Shown piece by piece: positions 24,197 to 38,706 of a stretch of DNA of 64,000 nt. The stretch is from Planctomycetota bacterium (GTDB taxonomy: Bacteria > Planctomycetota > UBA1135 > GCA-002686595). Where the stretch lies: assembly GCA_016779225.1 (NCBI GenBank), contig JADHNZ010000005.1, positions 1-64,000 of the forward strand. The letters are read 5' to 3'. Every line of letters begins with the position of its first letter. Positions within the stretch are counted from its first letter, which is position 1. The notes beneath the pieces were generated by a model, which did not search any database, had not been told where the DNA came from, and worked only from the letters and a program-made list of their open reading frames with translations. A program made the position numbers and the translations under genes.

Positions 24197-26272
24197 TCAG
24201 ACCAGCTCCACAAGCCAGCCGAGCTCGCGCAGGACCGAGCGCAGGCGCGCGGCGCTGCGGGCCTGCTTCATCTGCAGCGTCCGGTCGTCGAGGCGCCGTG
24301 CCATCAGGGGCCGGACGCCGGGATCGCTGGCGATGCGACGCGAGACCGTGTCGTCCGGGGCCGTGAGCACGAGCTCCACGTCGAGGGTGCACAGGCCGGC
24401 TTGGTTGGCCCAGTCCTTGATCGAGTAGAGGACATTCTGCGGGACTGGCGTGCGCGAGTTGTGCTCGAGCACCTCCAGCATCCGGACGAGAGCGACGCCC
24501 TCGTGCAGGGCCCGCTTCACGCTGCGGTCGGAGATGCGGAAGTGCCGCACCGTCTCGCTCTTCTCCCGCTCACAGAAGCGGTCCAGATCGTGGACGAGGG
24601 CGGCATCATCCTCGCTGGGGAAGTGCACGACCTCGAAGTCCGGGGTCACGATCAGGCTCCCTGAGCCGGGGACGGCACCCTCCGGGGCGCGCATGCCGAA
24701 GAGCCGCGCCCCCACGCTGGTCACCCTCATGGCCACCGGGTGCCCCTTGGCGTCATAGCCCAGGTCGACCAGCCCGAGCAGGTACAGACGCTTGCGGACC
24801 CAGTTGACGAGGTTCCAGGCCATGCGCTGGAGGTCCTCCGCCCCGGTCGCGCCGCCCCCGGCCGCAGTCCGAGCGCTGAACCACTCCTCGACCGCCACCT
24901 CATCGAGGCTCGCCAGGTACTGGTTGCGCGTCACGAACGGGAGATACATGAGGTCGTACCACACCCCCGGCTCACTGCGCCGCACGAGGCGCATGAACAG
25001 CTGGCGCATGCGCGTCTGGTGGTAGGGCTCTCCCCCAAGGGCCGACTCCTCGACGACATACTCGAGCAGGCCCGCGAGCTTGGAGTCCAGGTCCATGGGC
25101 TCCCAGTCGCGGCCTGCCGAGGTGATCGCGATGGTGCGCTCGCCGGTGCTGTCGATGAGCCCGCGGCTGCGCGAGAACGCATCCATGAAGTGCAGGATCT
25201 CGGAGCGGTCCAGCTCCCTCCCGGGGTTGGGGATCAGGTCCTGCAGGATGCGCTTCTCGGTGGTCTTGAAGATCTCCCCCTTCACCGTGAAGCGCACGGC
25301 GTGGTCGAGCAGGTAGGCCTGGAAGCGGCTCAGGTTGGAGACCAGGTCCACACCCATCCCGGCCTCGTCGTGGGGCCGGTCGGGGTCGCCAGGAACGGCT
25401 ACGCGCTTGAGCCAGGCAAGGGCGACCTCGTTGAAGATCACCAGGGTCTCGTCGTTGTGCTGGATCCCGAAGCGTCCGAGCTCGAGCCGCTCGACCGTGC
25501 CGACCAGGGACTCCTCGAGGATCTTCTGCCAGCGGCGCCCGTTCCAGTGGGGCAGCTCGGTCTCCATGCGATCGAAGAGCGCCCGGGGGAGGAGCCCCCC
25601 GAACTCCATGATCACCTTGACCACCAGCTCGCGCAGGCCCTCGGGGAGGCGCTCGATGCGGGCCACGCAGGCCTCCTCGCGGGAGTACATCTTGTACATC
25701 TCCCGCACGCGGCTCGGCGGCGTGCGGCGTGCCCGGGCGGGGTCGTCGTAGAGACGATCGATGTGCCCCCGAAGGGTAAAGGCGTCGAAGACGCCAGAGA
25801 GCAGGCTCCGTCGCTGCCGAACGAGGGTGTCCCCGAGGTCGGTCGGCACCGCGAGGGCCCGCTGTCCCTGGGTGGCCACATGGGAGGACTCCCCGTCGCG
25901 CACGAGGGCGCGCCGGCTCAGCGTGGCGAGAGCAGCCTCAAGGTCGTAGGTCGAGAGGTGCTCGAGGGAGCGATGGGTTGCCAGGTCCGCGAAGAGCAGC
26001 TCGTAGCGCGGGGCCGCCAGCAAGAGATCCATCAGCATGGCGAGCCGCTTGCCCAGGGCACCCAGGCGCTCGAGAGCGTGCGCCCCGTCCGCACCCCACT
26101 CGAGCAGCTGCTTACGCGCGGCGGCTGAGGCCGGCACGGCGCCGCCGGACTCGGGGCTCCAGTGGCGCCAGGCCTCGACCAGATCCCCCTCCGGAAGGGC
26201 CTCCACAACGGCGGCCAGGGTGCAGCGGCCACGCTTACCCGTGGCACCTCCTCTGTCTCCCGAAGGACTCAT
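24197..26272 (-). CDS. XPB partner protein with a helicase-associated (Helicase_C_3-type) domain
   Basis: 691 residues from ATG, overlapping the XPB-helicase stop by 4 bp. Most of the protein is helical with winged-helix-like stretches (about 90-520). The C-terminal part, residues ~538-630 (GSLIVTPDFEVVHFPSEDD ... FRISDRSVKRALHEG ... PVPQNVLYSIKDWANQAGL), matches the domain at the N-terminus of the neighbouring helicase (LIVQPDRSL ... YRISPVSIWNAAALG ... IPRNIDHDVREWVGRYGL). The same type of protein sits next to bacterial XPB in actinobacteria ('helicase-associated domain' proteins). No helicase or nuclease motif is present, so it is probably a DNA-binding or regulatory partner. Function unproven. 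Confidence 0.8.
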   Translation of the reverse strand: MSPSGDRGGATGKRGRCTLAAVVEALPEGDLVEAWRHWSPESGGAVPASAAARKQLLEWGADGAHALERLGALGKRLAMLMDLLLAAPRYELLFADLATHRSLEHLSTYDLEAALATLSRRALVRDGESSHVATQGQRALAVPTDLGDTLVRQRRSLLSGVFDAFTLRGHIDRLYDDPARARRTPPSRVREMYKMYSREEACVARIERLPEGLRELVVKVIMEFGGLLPRALFDRMETELPHWNGRRWQKILEESLVGTVERLELGRFGIQHNDETLVIFNEVALAWLKRVAVPGDPDRPHDEAGMGVDLVSNLSRFQAYLLDHAVRFTVKGEIFKTTEKRILQDLIPNPGRELDRSEILHFMDAFSRSRGLIDSTGERTIAITSAGRDWEPMDLDSKLAGLLEYVVEESALGGEPYHQTRMRQLFMRLVRRSEPGVWYDLMYLPFVTRNQYLASLDEVAVEEWFSARTAAGGGATGAEDLQRMAWNLVNWVRKRLYLLGLVDLGYDAKGHPVAMRVTSVGARLFGMRAPEGAVPGSGSLIVTPDFEVVHFPSEDDAALVHDLDRFCEREKSETVRHFRISDRSVKRALHEGVALVRMLEVLEHNSRTPVPQNVLYSIKDWANQAGLCTLDVELVLTAPDDTVSRRIASDPGVRPLMARRLDDRTLQMKQARSAARLRSVLRELGWLVELV

Positions 26273-28040
26273 CCCAGCACCTCCTGCTCCTCCGTCCCCG
26301 CGGCCTCCTGCTCGAGGCGCGCAGCCTCGATGATCTCGTAGGTGTAGCCCTGCTCCGTCAGGAACAGCTGGCGCTTCTCCGCGAACTCCTGGTCGCGCGT
26401 CCCGGCCGTCACGACCGAGTAGAACACCGCGGCGCTGCCGTCGGACTTCGGCCGCAGGATGCGGCCGAGGCGCTGGGCCTCCTCTTGGCGCGACCCGAAG
26501 GTCCCCGAGACCTGAATGGCGATGTTCGCGTCCGGCAGGTCGATCGCGAAGTTGCCCACCTTGCTGACGATGAGCAGGCGGTCCTCGCCCGTCTTGAAGC
26601 GCTGGTAGAGCCGCTCCCGCTCAGGGTTCGGCGTCTTGCCCGTGATGAGCGGCGCCTTCAGGGTGCGCGAGAGCGTCTCGAGCTGCTCGATGTACTGGCC
26701 GATGATCAGGATCCTCCCCTCGGGATGCCGGGCGATCAGCCGCTCGACCACCGCGACCTTGGCCGGGTTCTCGGAGGCCACCCGGAAGCGCGCACGCGCG
26801 CCCGACCCGAAATAGACCGTGCGCAGGTGGTCATCCATGGTGGCGCGCACCTCGACGCAGCGCGCCTCGGCAATGAACCCCTGGGACTCCAGCACCTTCC
26901 ACGGGACATCGAAGCGCTTCGGACCAATCAGGCAGAACACATCGTCCTCCTTGCCGTCCTCCCTCACGAGGGTCGCCGTGAGCCCCAGCCGGCGCCGCGC
27001 CTGCAGGTCCGCCGTGACCCGGAAGATGGGCGCCGGGAGCAGGTGCACCTCGTCGTAGACGACGAGTCCCCAGTTCTCGCTCGAGAAGATCTCGAAGTGC
27101 TCGAAGCCGCCGGTCTTGTCGCGCCTCCAGGTCAGCATCTGGTAGGTGGTGATGGTGACCGGCTTGACCTCCTTGGTCTCGCCCGTGTACTCGCCCACCT
27201 GATCCTCGGTCAGCTCCGTCTTGTCGAGGATCTCCTCGCGCCACTGCCGCACCGCTACGGTATTCGTGGTCAAGACCAGGGTCTTCGCACCCACCAGGCT
27301 CATGACCGCCATGCCCGTCACGGTCTTCCCCGCGCCGCAGGGCAGCACGACGACGCCGCTCCCCCCGAGCTCGGTGCCCCCCGCGTGGAACGCCTTGGCT
27401 GCGTTGTCCTGGTAGGAGCGCAGGCCGAAGGGCGCTCCAGAGCGGCAGGTCTCCCGCAGCTGAATCTCCAGCGGGTCCCCCTCCAGGTAGCCGCCGCGGT
27501 CGTCGACGGGGAAGCCGATGCGGATCAGGGCCTGCTTGATCAGGCCGCGCTGGAGGTCATCGAGATAGACCTGCCCCTCAGGGCCCATGGTGCAGCACTT
27601 GCGCACGGCGTCGTGACCCAGGACATCCTCGACCACGGTGCGGTCCCCGGCCACGAGCTCAAACCCCTGCTCCCGACGCACGATCTGGAGCAGGCCGTAG
27701 CGCCCGACCCACTCGCGGACATCGTGGTCGATGTTGCGCGGGATCGGCACGCAGGCCAGGTCCTCGAGCGTGGCCAGGATCTCGTCGGCCGAGACCCCGA
27801 GGGCCGCGGCATTCCAGATGCTCACCGGGCTGATCCGGTAGGTGTGCAGATAGTCCGGGCTCTTCTCGAGCTCGGCGAACACCGCCAAGCGGTCACGAGC
27901 CTCGCTGTAGCGCGCGTGCTCCTCGGTCATGGGCCGACCGGCCTCGTCCTTCATGAGCTGTCCGGACGCGTCTAGCCGGCTCTGCACCGTATGGAGCATG
28001 AGGCTCCGGTCCGGCTGCACGATCAGGGGATTGTCCGGTC

Positions 28041-28044
<4 letters not shown>
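26269..28044 (-). CDS. XPB/Rad25-family DNA repair helicase
   Basis: 591 residues from ATG, overlapping the uvrA stop by 4 bp. N-terminal XPB-type domain at residues 5-122. SF2 motor: Walker A LPCGAGKT (234-241), DEVH box (331-334), LTAT (355-358) directly followed by the XPB-specific RED triad (361-363), and motif VI QRLGRILRP (524-532). XPB unwinds or translocates DNA 3'-5' in eukaryotic TFIIH and has homologues in archaea and some bacteria such as Mycobacterium. In bacteria its role in repair is unsettled. Here it sits between tandem UvrA and its usual helicase-associated partner, which supports a nucleotide-excision role. Confidence 0.93.
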
Positions 28045-33863
<5,819 letters not shown>

Positions 33864-33931
33864 GGCTCGGACTCCCCCTGGAGGGAGTTCATGCAGGATC
33901 CGAGTCGACGAATCGAATCACAGCATGGTAG

Positions 33932-33937
33932 CCCGCG
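33932..33937 (-). promoter_or_regulatory. Possible -10 (TACCAT) for the uvrA operon
   Basis: Minus-strand TACCAT about 70 bp before the uvrA ATG; this operon head, unlike many others here, would have a leader and uses a purine-rich ribosome site. The 299-bp gap 33864-34162 otherwise holds the peroxiredoxin terminator and nothing else recognisable. Confidence 0.3.
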
Positions 33938-34083
33938 TGCAAGCCCTCCGGTAGCACGTTCGGCAGCGCGCATGGAGGCGCCAAGCTCGATCTCGCGGGG
34001 CCCGAGCCGCGGCGGGCCGGGCCAGCGAGCGCCTCCCCTGGACACCGCTCCGCGGGCCAGGCCGAGCCGTCGAGCCCACGCAA

Positions 34084-34120
34084 GGAGCCCGCCCCCCCGG
34101 CATGCGGGAGGGCGGGCTCC
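34084..34120 (-). terminator. Terminator hairpin after peroxiredoxin gene
   Basis: Perfect 11-bp inverted repeat (GGAGCCCGCCC / GGGCGGGCTCC), 42 bp beyond the peroxiredoxin stop and well before the uvrA start. It separates the two transcription units. No T-tract. Confidence 0.6.
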
Positions 34121-34162
34121 TCGAGCCTCGTCAGGGGAGCGCCGGGCTCCCCGCGGGGCGAA

Positions 34163-34759
34163 TCAGAGGCCCTTGGCGTTCTTGCCCAGGTAGGCGGCGA
34201 CGCCGTCGGCGCTCGGCTTCATGCCTTCCTTGCCCTTGGCCCAGTTGGCCGGGCAGACCTCGCCATGCTCCTCGTGGAACGCGAGGGCGTCGACCATGCG
34301 GATCGCCTCCTCGACGTTGCGGCCCAGGGGCAGGTCGTTGACGATCTGGTGGCGGACCTTGCCCTCCTTGTCGATCAGGAAGAGGCCGCGGAAGGCCACG
34401 GAGTCGTTCAGGAGCACATCGTAGTCGCGGGCGATGCTCTTGGTGATGTCGGCCACCAGCGGGTAGCCGATGGGGCCGATGCCGCCGTTCTCGACGGCCG
34501 TGTTGCGCCACGCCCAGTGGGAGAAGTGGCTGTCGACGGAGACGCCGATCACCTCGGCCCCGCGCTCCTTGAACTCCGCCAGGTGGTTGTCGAAGGCGAT
34601 GATCTCAGAGGGGCAGACGAAGGTGAAGTCCAGGGGGTAGAAGAACAGGACGACGTACTTGCCGCGGTAGCTCTCGAGGGAGAGCTCGGAGAACGAACCG
34701 TCGGGGTTGACGGCCTGGGCTTTGAAGGTCGGGGCTTCCTTGCCGACGAGAACGGACAT
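34163..34759 (-). CDS. Typical 2-Cys peroxiredoxin
   Basis: 198 residues from ATG (MSVLVGKEAPTFKAQAV). Peroxidatic Cys in YPLDFTFVCPSEI; resolving Cys in GEVCPANW near the C-terminus, the layout of AhpC/Prx1-type enzymes that reduce peroxides and are recycled by thioredoxin or AhpF. A GGIG motif (ENGGIGPIG) is present, but the C-terminal YF motif linked to over-oxidation sensitivity is not. Cytoplasmic, with no signal peptide. A single-gene unit by context, with a terminator downstream. A longer upstream reading is Pro/Ser-rich and unlike the family. Confidence 0.96.
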   Translation of the reverse strand: MSVLVGKEAPTFKAQAVNPDGSFSELSLESYRGKYVVLFFYPLDFTFVCPSEIIAFDNHLAEFKERGAEVIGVSVDSHFSHWAWRNTAVENGGIGPIGYPLVADITKSIARDYDVLLNDSVAFRGLFLIDKEGKVRHQIVNDLPLGRNVEEAIRMVDALAFHEEHGEVCPANWAKGKEGMKPSADGVAAYLGKNAKGL

Positions 34760-34919
34760 GGCGGGTGGTGGCTGAGGGTCGGTCGCGGGTGGCGACGGGG
34801 AATCGTTCAGTGGGCCCGGAACCCCCTGGGGGCTTTCCGGGGCAAACATTCAAGCCCCTCCACGGAAGGTTTCAAGTGCGCAGGCGGACAAAGCCGCGCA
34901 CCCCGGCGTGGGAGCCATG

Positions 34920-34940
34920 GGGCGGGTCGGCAGGCCGCCC
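34920..34940 (-). terminator. Hairpin after inositol-phosphatase gene
   Basis: GGGCGG / CCGCCC arms around a 9-nt loop, 3 bp past the stop at 34944. The rest of the 184-bp gap before the peroxiredoxin start (34760-34943) includes a further imperfect hairpin (GTGCGC..GCGCAC, near 34876-34901). Confidence 0.45.
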
Positions 34941-34943
34941 GTG

Positions 34944-35813
34944 TCAGGGGTCCAGGCGCCCCAGGAGATCCTGGTGCAGGACCGGGGGTGCGGCGAGGAT
35001 GCTCCCCCCCCTCAGCCAGTCCTGCCCCCCATGCAGGTCCGTGACCCGCCCGCCGGCCTCCTCCGCCAGGAGGGCCCCTCCGGCCACATCGTGGGGCGAG
35101 AGGTGCAGCTCCCAGAAGGCGTCTAGGCGGCCGGCCGCCACCCACGCGAGGTCCAGTGCCGCCGAACCGAAGCGGCGCAGACCGCGCACCTCGGGGAAGA
35201 CCCGGCAGAAGTTCTCGAGGTTGGGGTTCGCCAGCTCGTTCCTGCGGTAGGGGAATCCGGTGGCGAGGATGGCCTCCCCGATGCGCTCGGAGCCGCGCAC
35301 CGCCAGGCGACGCCAGGAGCCGCTGGCTGCACCGCCGGGCTCGAGCAGCCAGGCCCCCGCTCCGCGGAGGGCGCAGTAGACCTCACCGAGGCGCGGAGCC
35401 AGGACCACCGCCAGAGAGGGCTGGCCCCCCTCGAAGCGCCCGAGCGAGACGCAGAAGGCCGGGAGGCCGTGCACGAAGTTGATCGTCCCATCCAAGGGGT
35501 CCACGAACCACCGTGGGCGGTCGTCGTGGGCGTCCTGCACCTCCTCCTCGGCCTCGATCGCCTCTCCCGGACAGAGGGCACGCAGGGCCTCCACGAGGAT
35601 GCGCTCGGAGGCCACATCCGCCGCAGTCACCAGATCGCGCTCCGCGGACTTGGAGCGGATGGAGGCCGGGTCCAGGGCCTCGAGCTGCTCCATGAGCACG
35701 GCGCCCGCACGCTGTGCCGCCTCCAGGGTCCCGGCCAGAGTGGGTGCCAGCGCGTGGTCGCGAAGAGGGCGGGGTAGGCCCTCGAGGGCAAGAGGGTTCA
35801 GCGGTCGATCCAT
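34944..35813 (-). CDS. Inositol monophosphatase family protein
   Basis: 289 residues from ATG, overlapping the dacB stop by 16 bp. Metal-site motifs of the family: the acidic EAEEEV near 90, DPLDGTINFVHGLP (motif A) and GSAALDLAWVAAGRLDAFWE (motif B), plus HDVAGGALLAEEAGG. Family members dephosphorylate inositol phosphates, PAP or fructose 1,6-bisphosphate, or act as SuhB; substrate cannot be assigned from sequence. The N-terminal ~25 residues are variable. Translationally linked to dacB by overlap, though no functional link is evident. Confidence 0.92.
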   Translation of the reverse strand: MDRPLNPLALEGLPRPLRDHALAPTLAGTLEAAQRAGAVLMEQLEALDPASIRSKSAERDLVTAADVASERILVEALRALCPGEAIEAEEEVQDAHDDRPRWFVDPLDGTINFVHGLPAFCVSLGRFEGGQPSLAVVLAPRLGEVYCALRGAGAWLLEPGGAASGSWRRLAVRGSERIGEAILATGFPYRRNELANPNLENFCRVFPEVRGLRRFGSAALDLAWVAAGRLDAFWELHLSPHDVAGGALLAEEAGGRVTDLHGGQDWLRGGSILAAPPVLHQDLLGRLDP

Positions 35814-37537
35814 GCGAGGAGCTCGAGACAGAGGTCGTCCTGCATGGGCTTGAACACCTTGGTGTTCAGGCCTCCAGCCGGGGGGTAGGCCACCAGGATC
35901 GAGAACGCGATGCGCGGCCGACCCTCCTCGAGGACGAAGCCCGAGAGGCCGCTGGTGCCGCTGATGAAGCCGGTCTTGGCGAGGACGCGTCCCTCCGCGG
36001 GCGTGCCCCCCATGCGGCCCTCGAGGCTTCCGCTCAGGCCAGCAACCGGGAGGCTGGCCAGGAGGGAGGCGAGGTCCGGCTCTCGTTCGCTCAGGGCCGC
36101 GAGGACAGCCGCGAGCTGGCGGGTCGAGGTCCGGTTGGCGCGCGAGAGGCCCGAGCCATCCACGGAGGCCTGACCGCTCGCAGCAAGGCCCAGGGCCTCC
36201 AGCGCCCGGTGCACGGCGGCCGCCCCGGCCCCGCGATCCCCTCGCCCCTCCGAGCGCTGGGCGGTGGCGAGCCAGAGCTGATCGGCCACCGAGTTGTTCG
36301 AGTCCCGAAGGATCGGCACGAGGTGCTCCGCGACCGCCGAGCGACAGACGGCGATCCGCGGCCCGACCTCGAAGCCCCGCTCGCGTCGCACCTCGCCGCG
36401 AATCAGGACGCCCGCGTCGCGAAGCGCCTCCCGCACGGCGCCGCCAAAGAGCGCGACCGGATCGGGGTGGCGGAACCGGGCGGACCAGTCCCCCACCGAG
36501 ACGGGCAGCTCGCCCTGGACCGTGGCCCGCTCGCCGGCCACGCCGATGCGCACATCCAGGCGCCCCTTGGCAGAGACGGAGCGCACGCCGAGGCGCTCGG
36601 TCAACCCATGCCCTCGAGGCTCGAGCCGCACGGGGACCGCCTGCCCCACTGGGCGCGCCGGGAGGTTCGCCTGCAGGCACCCCGCGTTGGCGCTGAAGCC
36701 GCCGGCGAGGGCGCAGTACTCCTGCCAGTGCTCGGAGGCTGCGGGCCACTCGGGCGCCGGGCCAGGCTCCATGAAGGCGCCCTCGTCCAGCACCAGGTCC
36801 CCGGTGATCTCCTCGATGCCCAGGTCGCGCAGCTCCGCCACGAGGGGCGCGAGCCACGCGTCCACCGAGCCGTCCCCCTCGGGGTCGTACACGGGGTCTG
36901 CTCCCGCGATGGCCACGAGGTCGCCGACCAGCCGGTGTCCCTCGATCCTTGCGTCGCGCCCCCGATGGAAGGGCGTCTCCAGCTCGGCGCCCGCACCCAG
37001 CAGGGCCAGCGCGGCCGCGACGGTGAGCACCTTCTGGTTCGAAGCGGGGCGCATGCGCTCACGGCTGCGCACCCCCACCAGCCCCTTGCCCCCGGCGAGG
37101 TCCAGTGCCCGCATGGACACCACGACCTGCTCCGGAGCCACCGACTTGCCGCCCAGAACCCCTGCCTGCTTCCGCGCCTCGGCGATGCGGCGCTCCACCC
37201 GCGCCTGCAGCCCGTCGTCGAGGCCTCCAACCCGGTCCCAGGCCGTCAAGCCGGAGCGCGCAGGCGTCCCGGGCGCAGCGGGCTCCTCGGCAGCCTCATC
37301 GACCTCCTCCTCTTCGCGGACCGCGGCCACGGGCTCCGGGGGCGGCAGGATGCGGGAGGCCTCGTCCCACGCGGCGTCCTCCTCCACCTCGGGGAAGACC
37401 ATCGCCTCCTCGCCCGTGTTGGAGGCCGGATCCACGGAAGAGGCCTCGCCCCCGCTGAAGCAGCGCCCCAGCAGCAGCAGCAGCAGCCCAAGCCCAAGCA
37501 GGATCAGCCCCAGCCCGCGTGTGCGCACCCCACCCAC
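35798..37537 (-). CDS. dacB: D-Ala-D-Ala carboxypeptidase/endopeptidase (PBP4/DacB, S13)
   Basis: 579 residues from GTG, with TAGGCT exactly 6 nt upstream. A membrane segment lies at 8-24 and an acidic Pro/Glu-rich linker at 30-95. Active-site triad of penicillin-binding proteins: SxxK as SNQK (166-169), SxN as SNN (413-415), KTG (521-523). S13 enzymes trim cross-linked peptidoglycan. The inserted domain II typical of the family lies between the first two motifs (about 195-360). The finding agrees with the now accepted presence of peptidoglycan in planctomycetes. The acidic linker is longer than in E. coli DacB. Confidence 0.93.
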   Translation of the reverse strand: MGGVRTRGLGLILLGLGLLLLLLGRCFSGGEASSVDPASNTGEEAMVFPEVEEDAAWDEASRILPPPEPVAAVREEEEVDEAAEEPAAPGTPARSGLTAWDRVGGLDDGLQARVERRIAEARKQAGVLGGKSVAPEQVVVSMRALDLAGGKGLVGVRSRERMRPASNQKVLTVAAALALLGAGAELETPFHRGRDARIEGHRLVGDLVAIAGADPVYDPEGDGSVDAWLAPLVAELRDLGIEEITGDLVLDEGAFMEPGPAPEWPAASEHWQEYCALAGGFSANAGCLQANLPARPVGQAVPVRLEPRGHGLTERLGVRSVSAKGRLDVRIGVAGERATVQGELPVSVGDWSARFRHPDPVALFGGAVREALRDAGVLIRGEVRRERGFEVGPRIAVCRSAVAEHLVPILRDSNNSVADQLWLATAQRSEGRGDRGAGAAAVHRALEALGLAASGQASVDGSGLSRANRTSTRQLAAVLAALSEREPDLASLLASLPVAGLSGSLEGRMGGTPAEGRVLAKTGFISGTSGLSGFVLEEGRPRIAFSILVAYPPAGGLNTKVFKPMQDDLCLELLAWIDR

Positions 37538-37543
37538 AAGGAC

Positions 37544-37549
37544 AGCCTA
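37544..37549 (-). promoter_or_regulatory. -10-like TAGGCT, 6 nt before dacB
   Basis: Minus-strand TAGGCT, six bases, then GTG at 37537. The same hexamer and spacing stand before galE. Confidence 0.5.
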
Positions 37550-37594
37550 GCGAGCGCGGTGCTACGAACGAAGGGCCAGAGGCTCGAGTCCGTC

Positions 37595-38677
37595 TCAGCC
37601 CTCGCCGTATCCGTCGGGCCGAGAGCTGTGCCAAGCCCACGCGTCCCCGAGGATCTGCTCGAGCGACGAACGACGGGGCTCCCACCCCAGGGTGGCGCGC
37701 GCGTGGCGACCGTCGGTCACGAGCCCGGCGGGATCGCCCTCGCGCCGCGGAGCGGCCTCGGCCGGAATCGCATGCCCGGTGACGAGCCGCGCCGTCTCGA
37801 CGACCTCGCGGACAGTGTGCCCGGTTCCGGTCCCCAGGTTGCACGCGATGCGCCCCACGCCACCTTGCAGCAGGTGCAGGGCCCGCAGGTGGGCGTCGGC
37901 GAGGTCCTCCACATGCACATAGTCCCGCTCGCAGGTGCCGTCGCGGGTGGGGTGATCGTCCCCGAACATCAGGATGCGCTCGCGCTGGCCGAGGGCCACC
38001 TGCAGCACGAGAGGGATCAGGTGCGTCTCGGGGCGATGGTCCTCACCGTGAGCCCCGCTGGGGTCAGCGCCCGCTGCGTTGAAGTAGCGCAGGCAGGCAA
38101 TGCGCAGGCCCCACTCGGCTGCGGCCTCGTGGAGGACCCCCTCAGCAAGCAGCTTCGTCTCGCCGTAAGGACTGATCGGTCGCTGAGGATGGTCCTCGGC
38201 GAGGGGCAGCGCCTCCGGGACGCCGTAGGTCGCGCAGGTCGACGAGAAGACGAACTCCTGCACGCCGGCCTTGCGCGCAGCCTCCACCAGGTTGCGCGTG
38301 CCCCCCACATTGACGCGGTGGTAGCGCTCCGGCTCCTTGACGCTGTCCCCCACATAGCAGAGGGCGGCGAAGTGCAGGATGCTGCGCGGGCGCACGGTCT
38401 CCAGGACCTCGTCGAGGCGCTCCGGATCGAGCAGGTCCCCCACGAAGAGGGGCACCTCACGGGGCAGGGCGTGGCGATGGCCCTCGGAAAGGTTGTCCAG
38501 GACGGCCACCGGAACGCCCGCGCGGTGCAGGACGCGCACCGCATGGGAGCCCACGAAGCCCGCCCCGCCCGTGACGAGCAGCGGGCCTGCGGGCACCGGC
38601 GTCGGCCCGCCGGTCTGGAGGCCGCCCGAGGGCGATGTCTCGGGGGAGGAGCCTGAAGGCTGGGGTGCGGATCCCAT
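37595..38677 (-). CDS. galE: UDP-glucose 4-epimerase
   Basis: 360 residues from ATG, with TAGGCT 6 nt upstream. A Gly/Pro/Ser-rich 30-residue N-terminal extension precedes the Rossmann fold. NAD loop TGGAGFVGSH (36-45); SSTCATYG; catalytic YGETK (YxxxK) near 170; substrate motifs RYFNAAGADPSG and RDYVHVEDLADAHL. GalE interconverts UDP-glucose and UDP-galactose for sugar catabolism and exopolysaccharide supply. Length without the extension matches the family (about 330). The extension could mark a later true start, but no alternative ATG/GTG with a better context was found. Confidence 0.95.
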   Translation of the reverse strand: MGSAPQPSGSSPETSPSGGLQTGGPTPVPAGPLLVTGGAGFVGSHAVRVLHRAGVPVAVLDNLSEGHRHALPREVPLFVGDLLDPERLDEVLETVRPRSILHFAALCYVGDSVKEPERYHRVNVGGTRNLVEAARKAGVQEFVFSSTCATYGVPEALPLAEDHPQRPISPYGETKLLAEGVLHEAAAEWGLRIACLRYFNAAGADPSGAHGEDHRPETHLIPLVLQVALGQRERILMFGDDHPTRDGTCERDYVHVEDLADAHLRALHLLQGGVGRIACNLGTGTGHTVREVVETARLVTGHAIPAEAAPRREGDPAGLVTDGRHARATLGWEPRRSSLEQILGDAWAWHSSRPDGYGEG

Positions 38678-38683
38678 CCCGGA

Positions 38684-38689
38684 AGCCTA
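38684..38689 (-). promoter_or_regulatory. -10-like TAGGCT, 6 nt before galE
   Basis: Minus-strand TAGGCT, six bases, then ATG at 38677; only 29 bp separate galE from the aroA stop, so galE appears to have its own start point inside the gap. Confidence 0.5.
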
Positions 38690-38706
38690 GCAGTCTTCGC
38701 CGGGGC

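Noticed and set aside
34760-34849. 30-residue N-terminal extension of the peroxiredoxin
   Set aside because: Pro/Ser/Asp-rich, unlike the family, and the ATG at 34759 gives the standard peroxiredoxin start.
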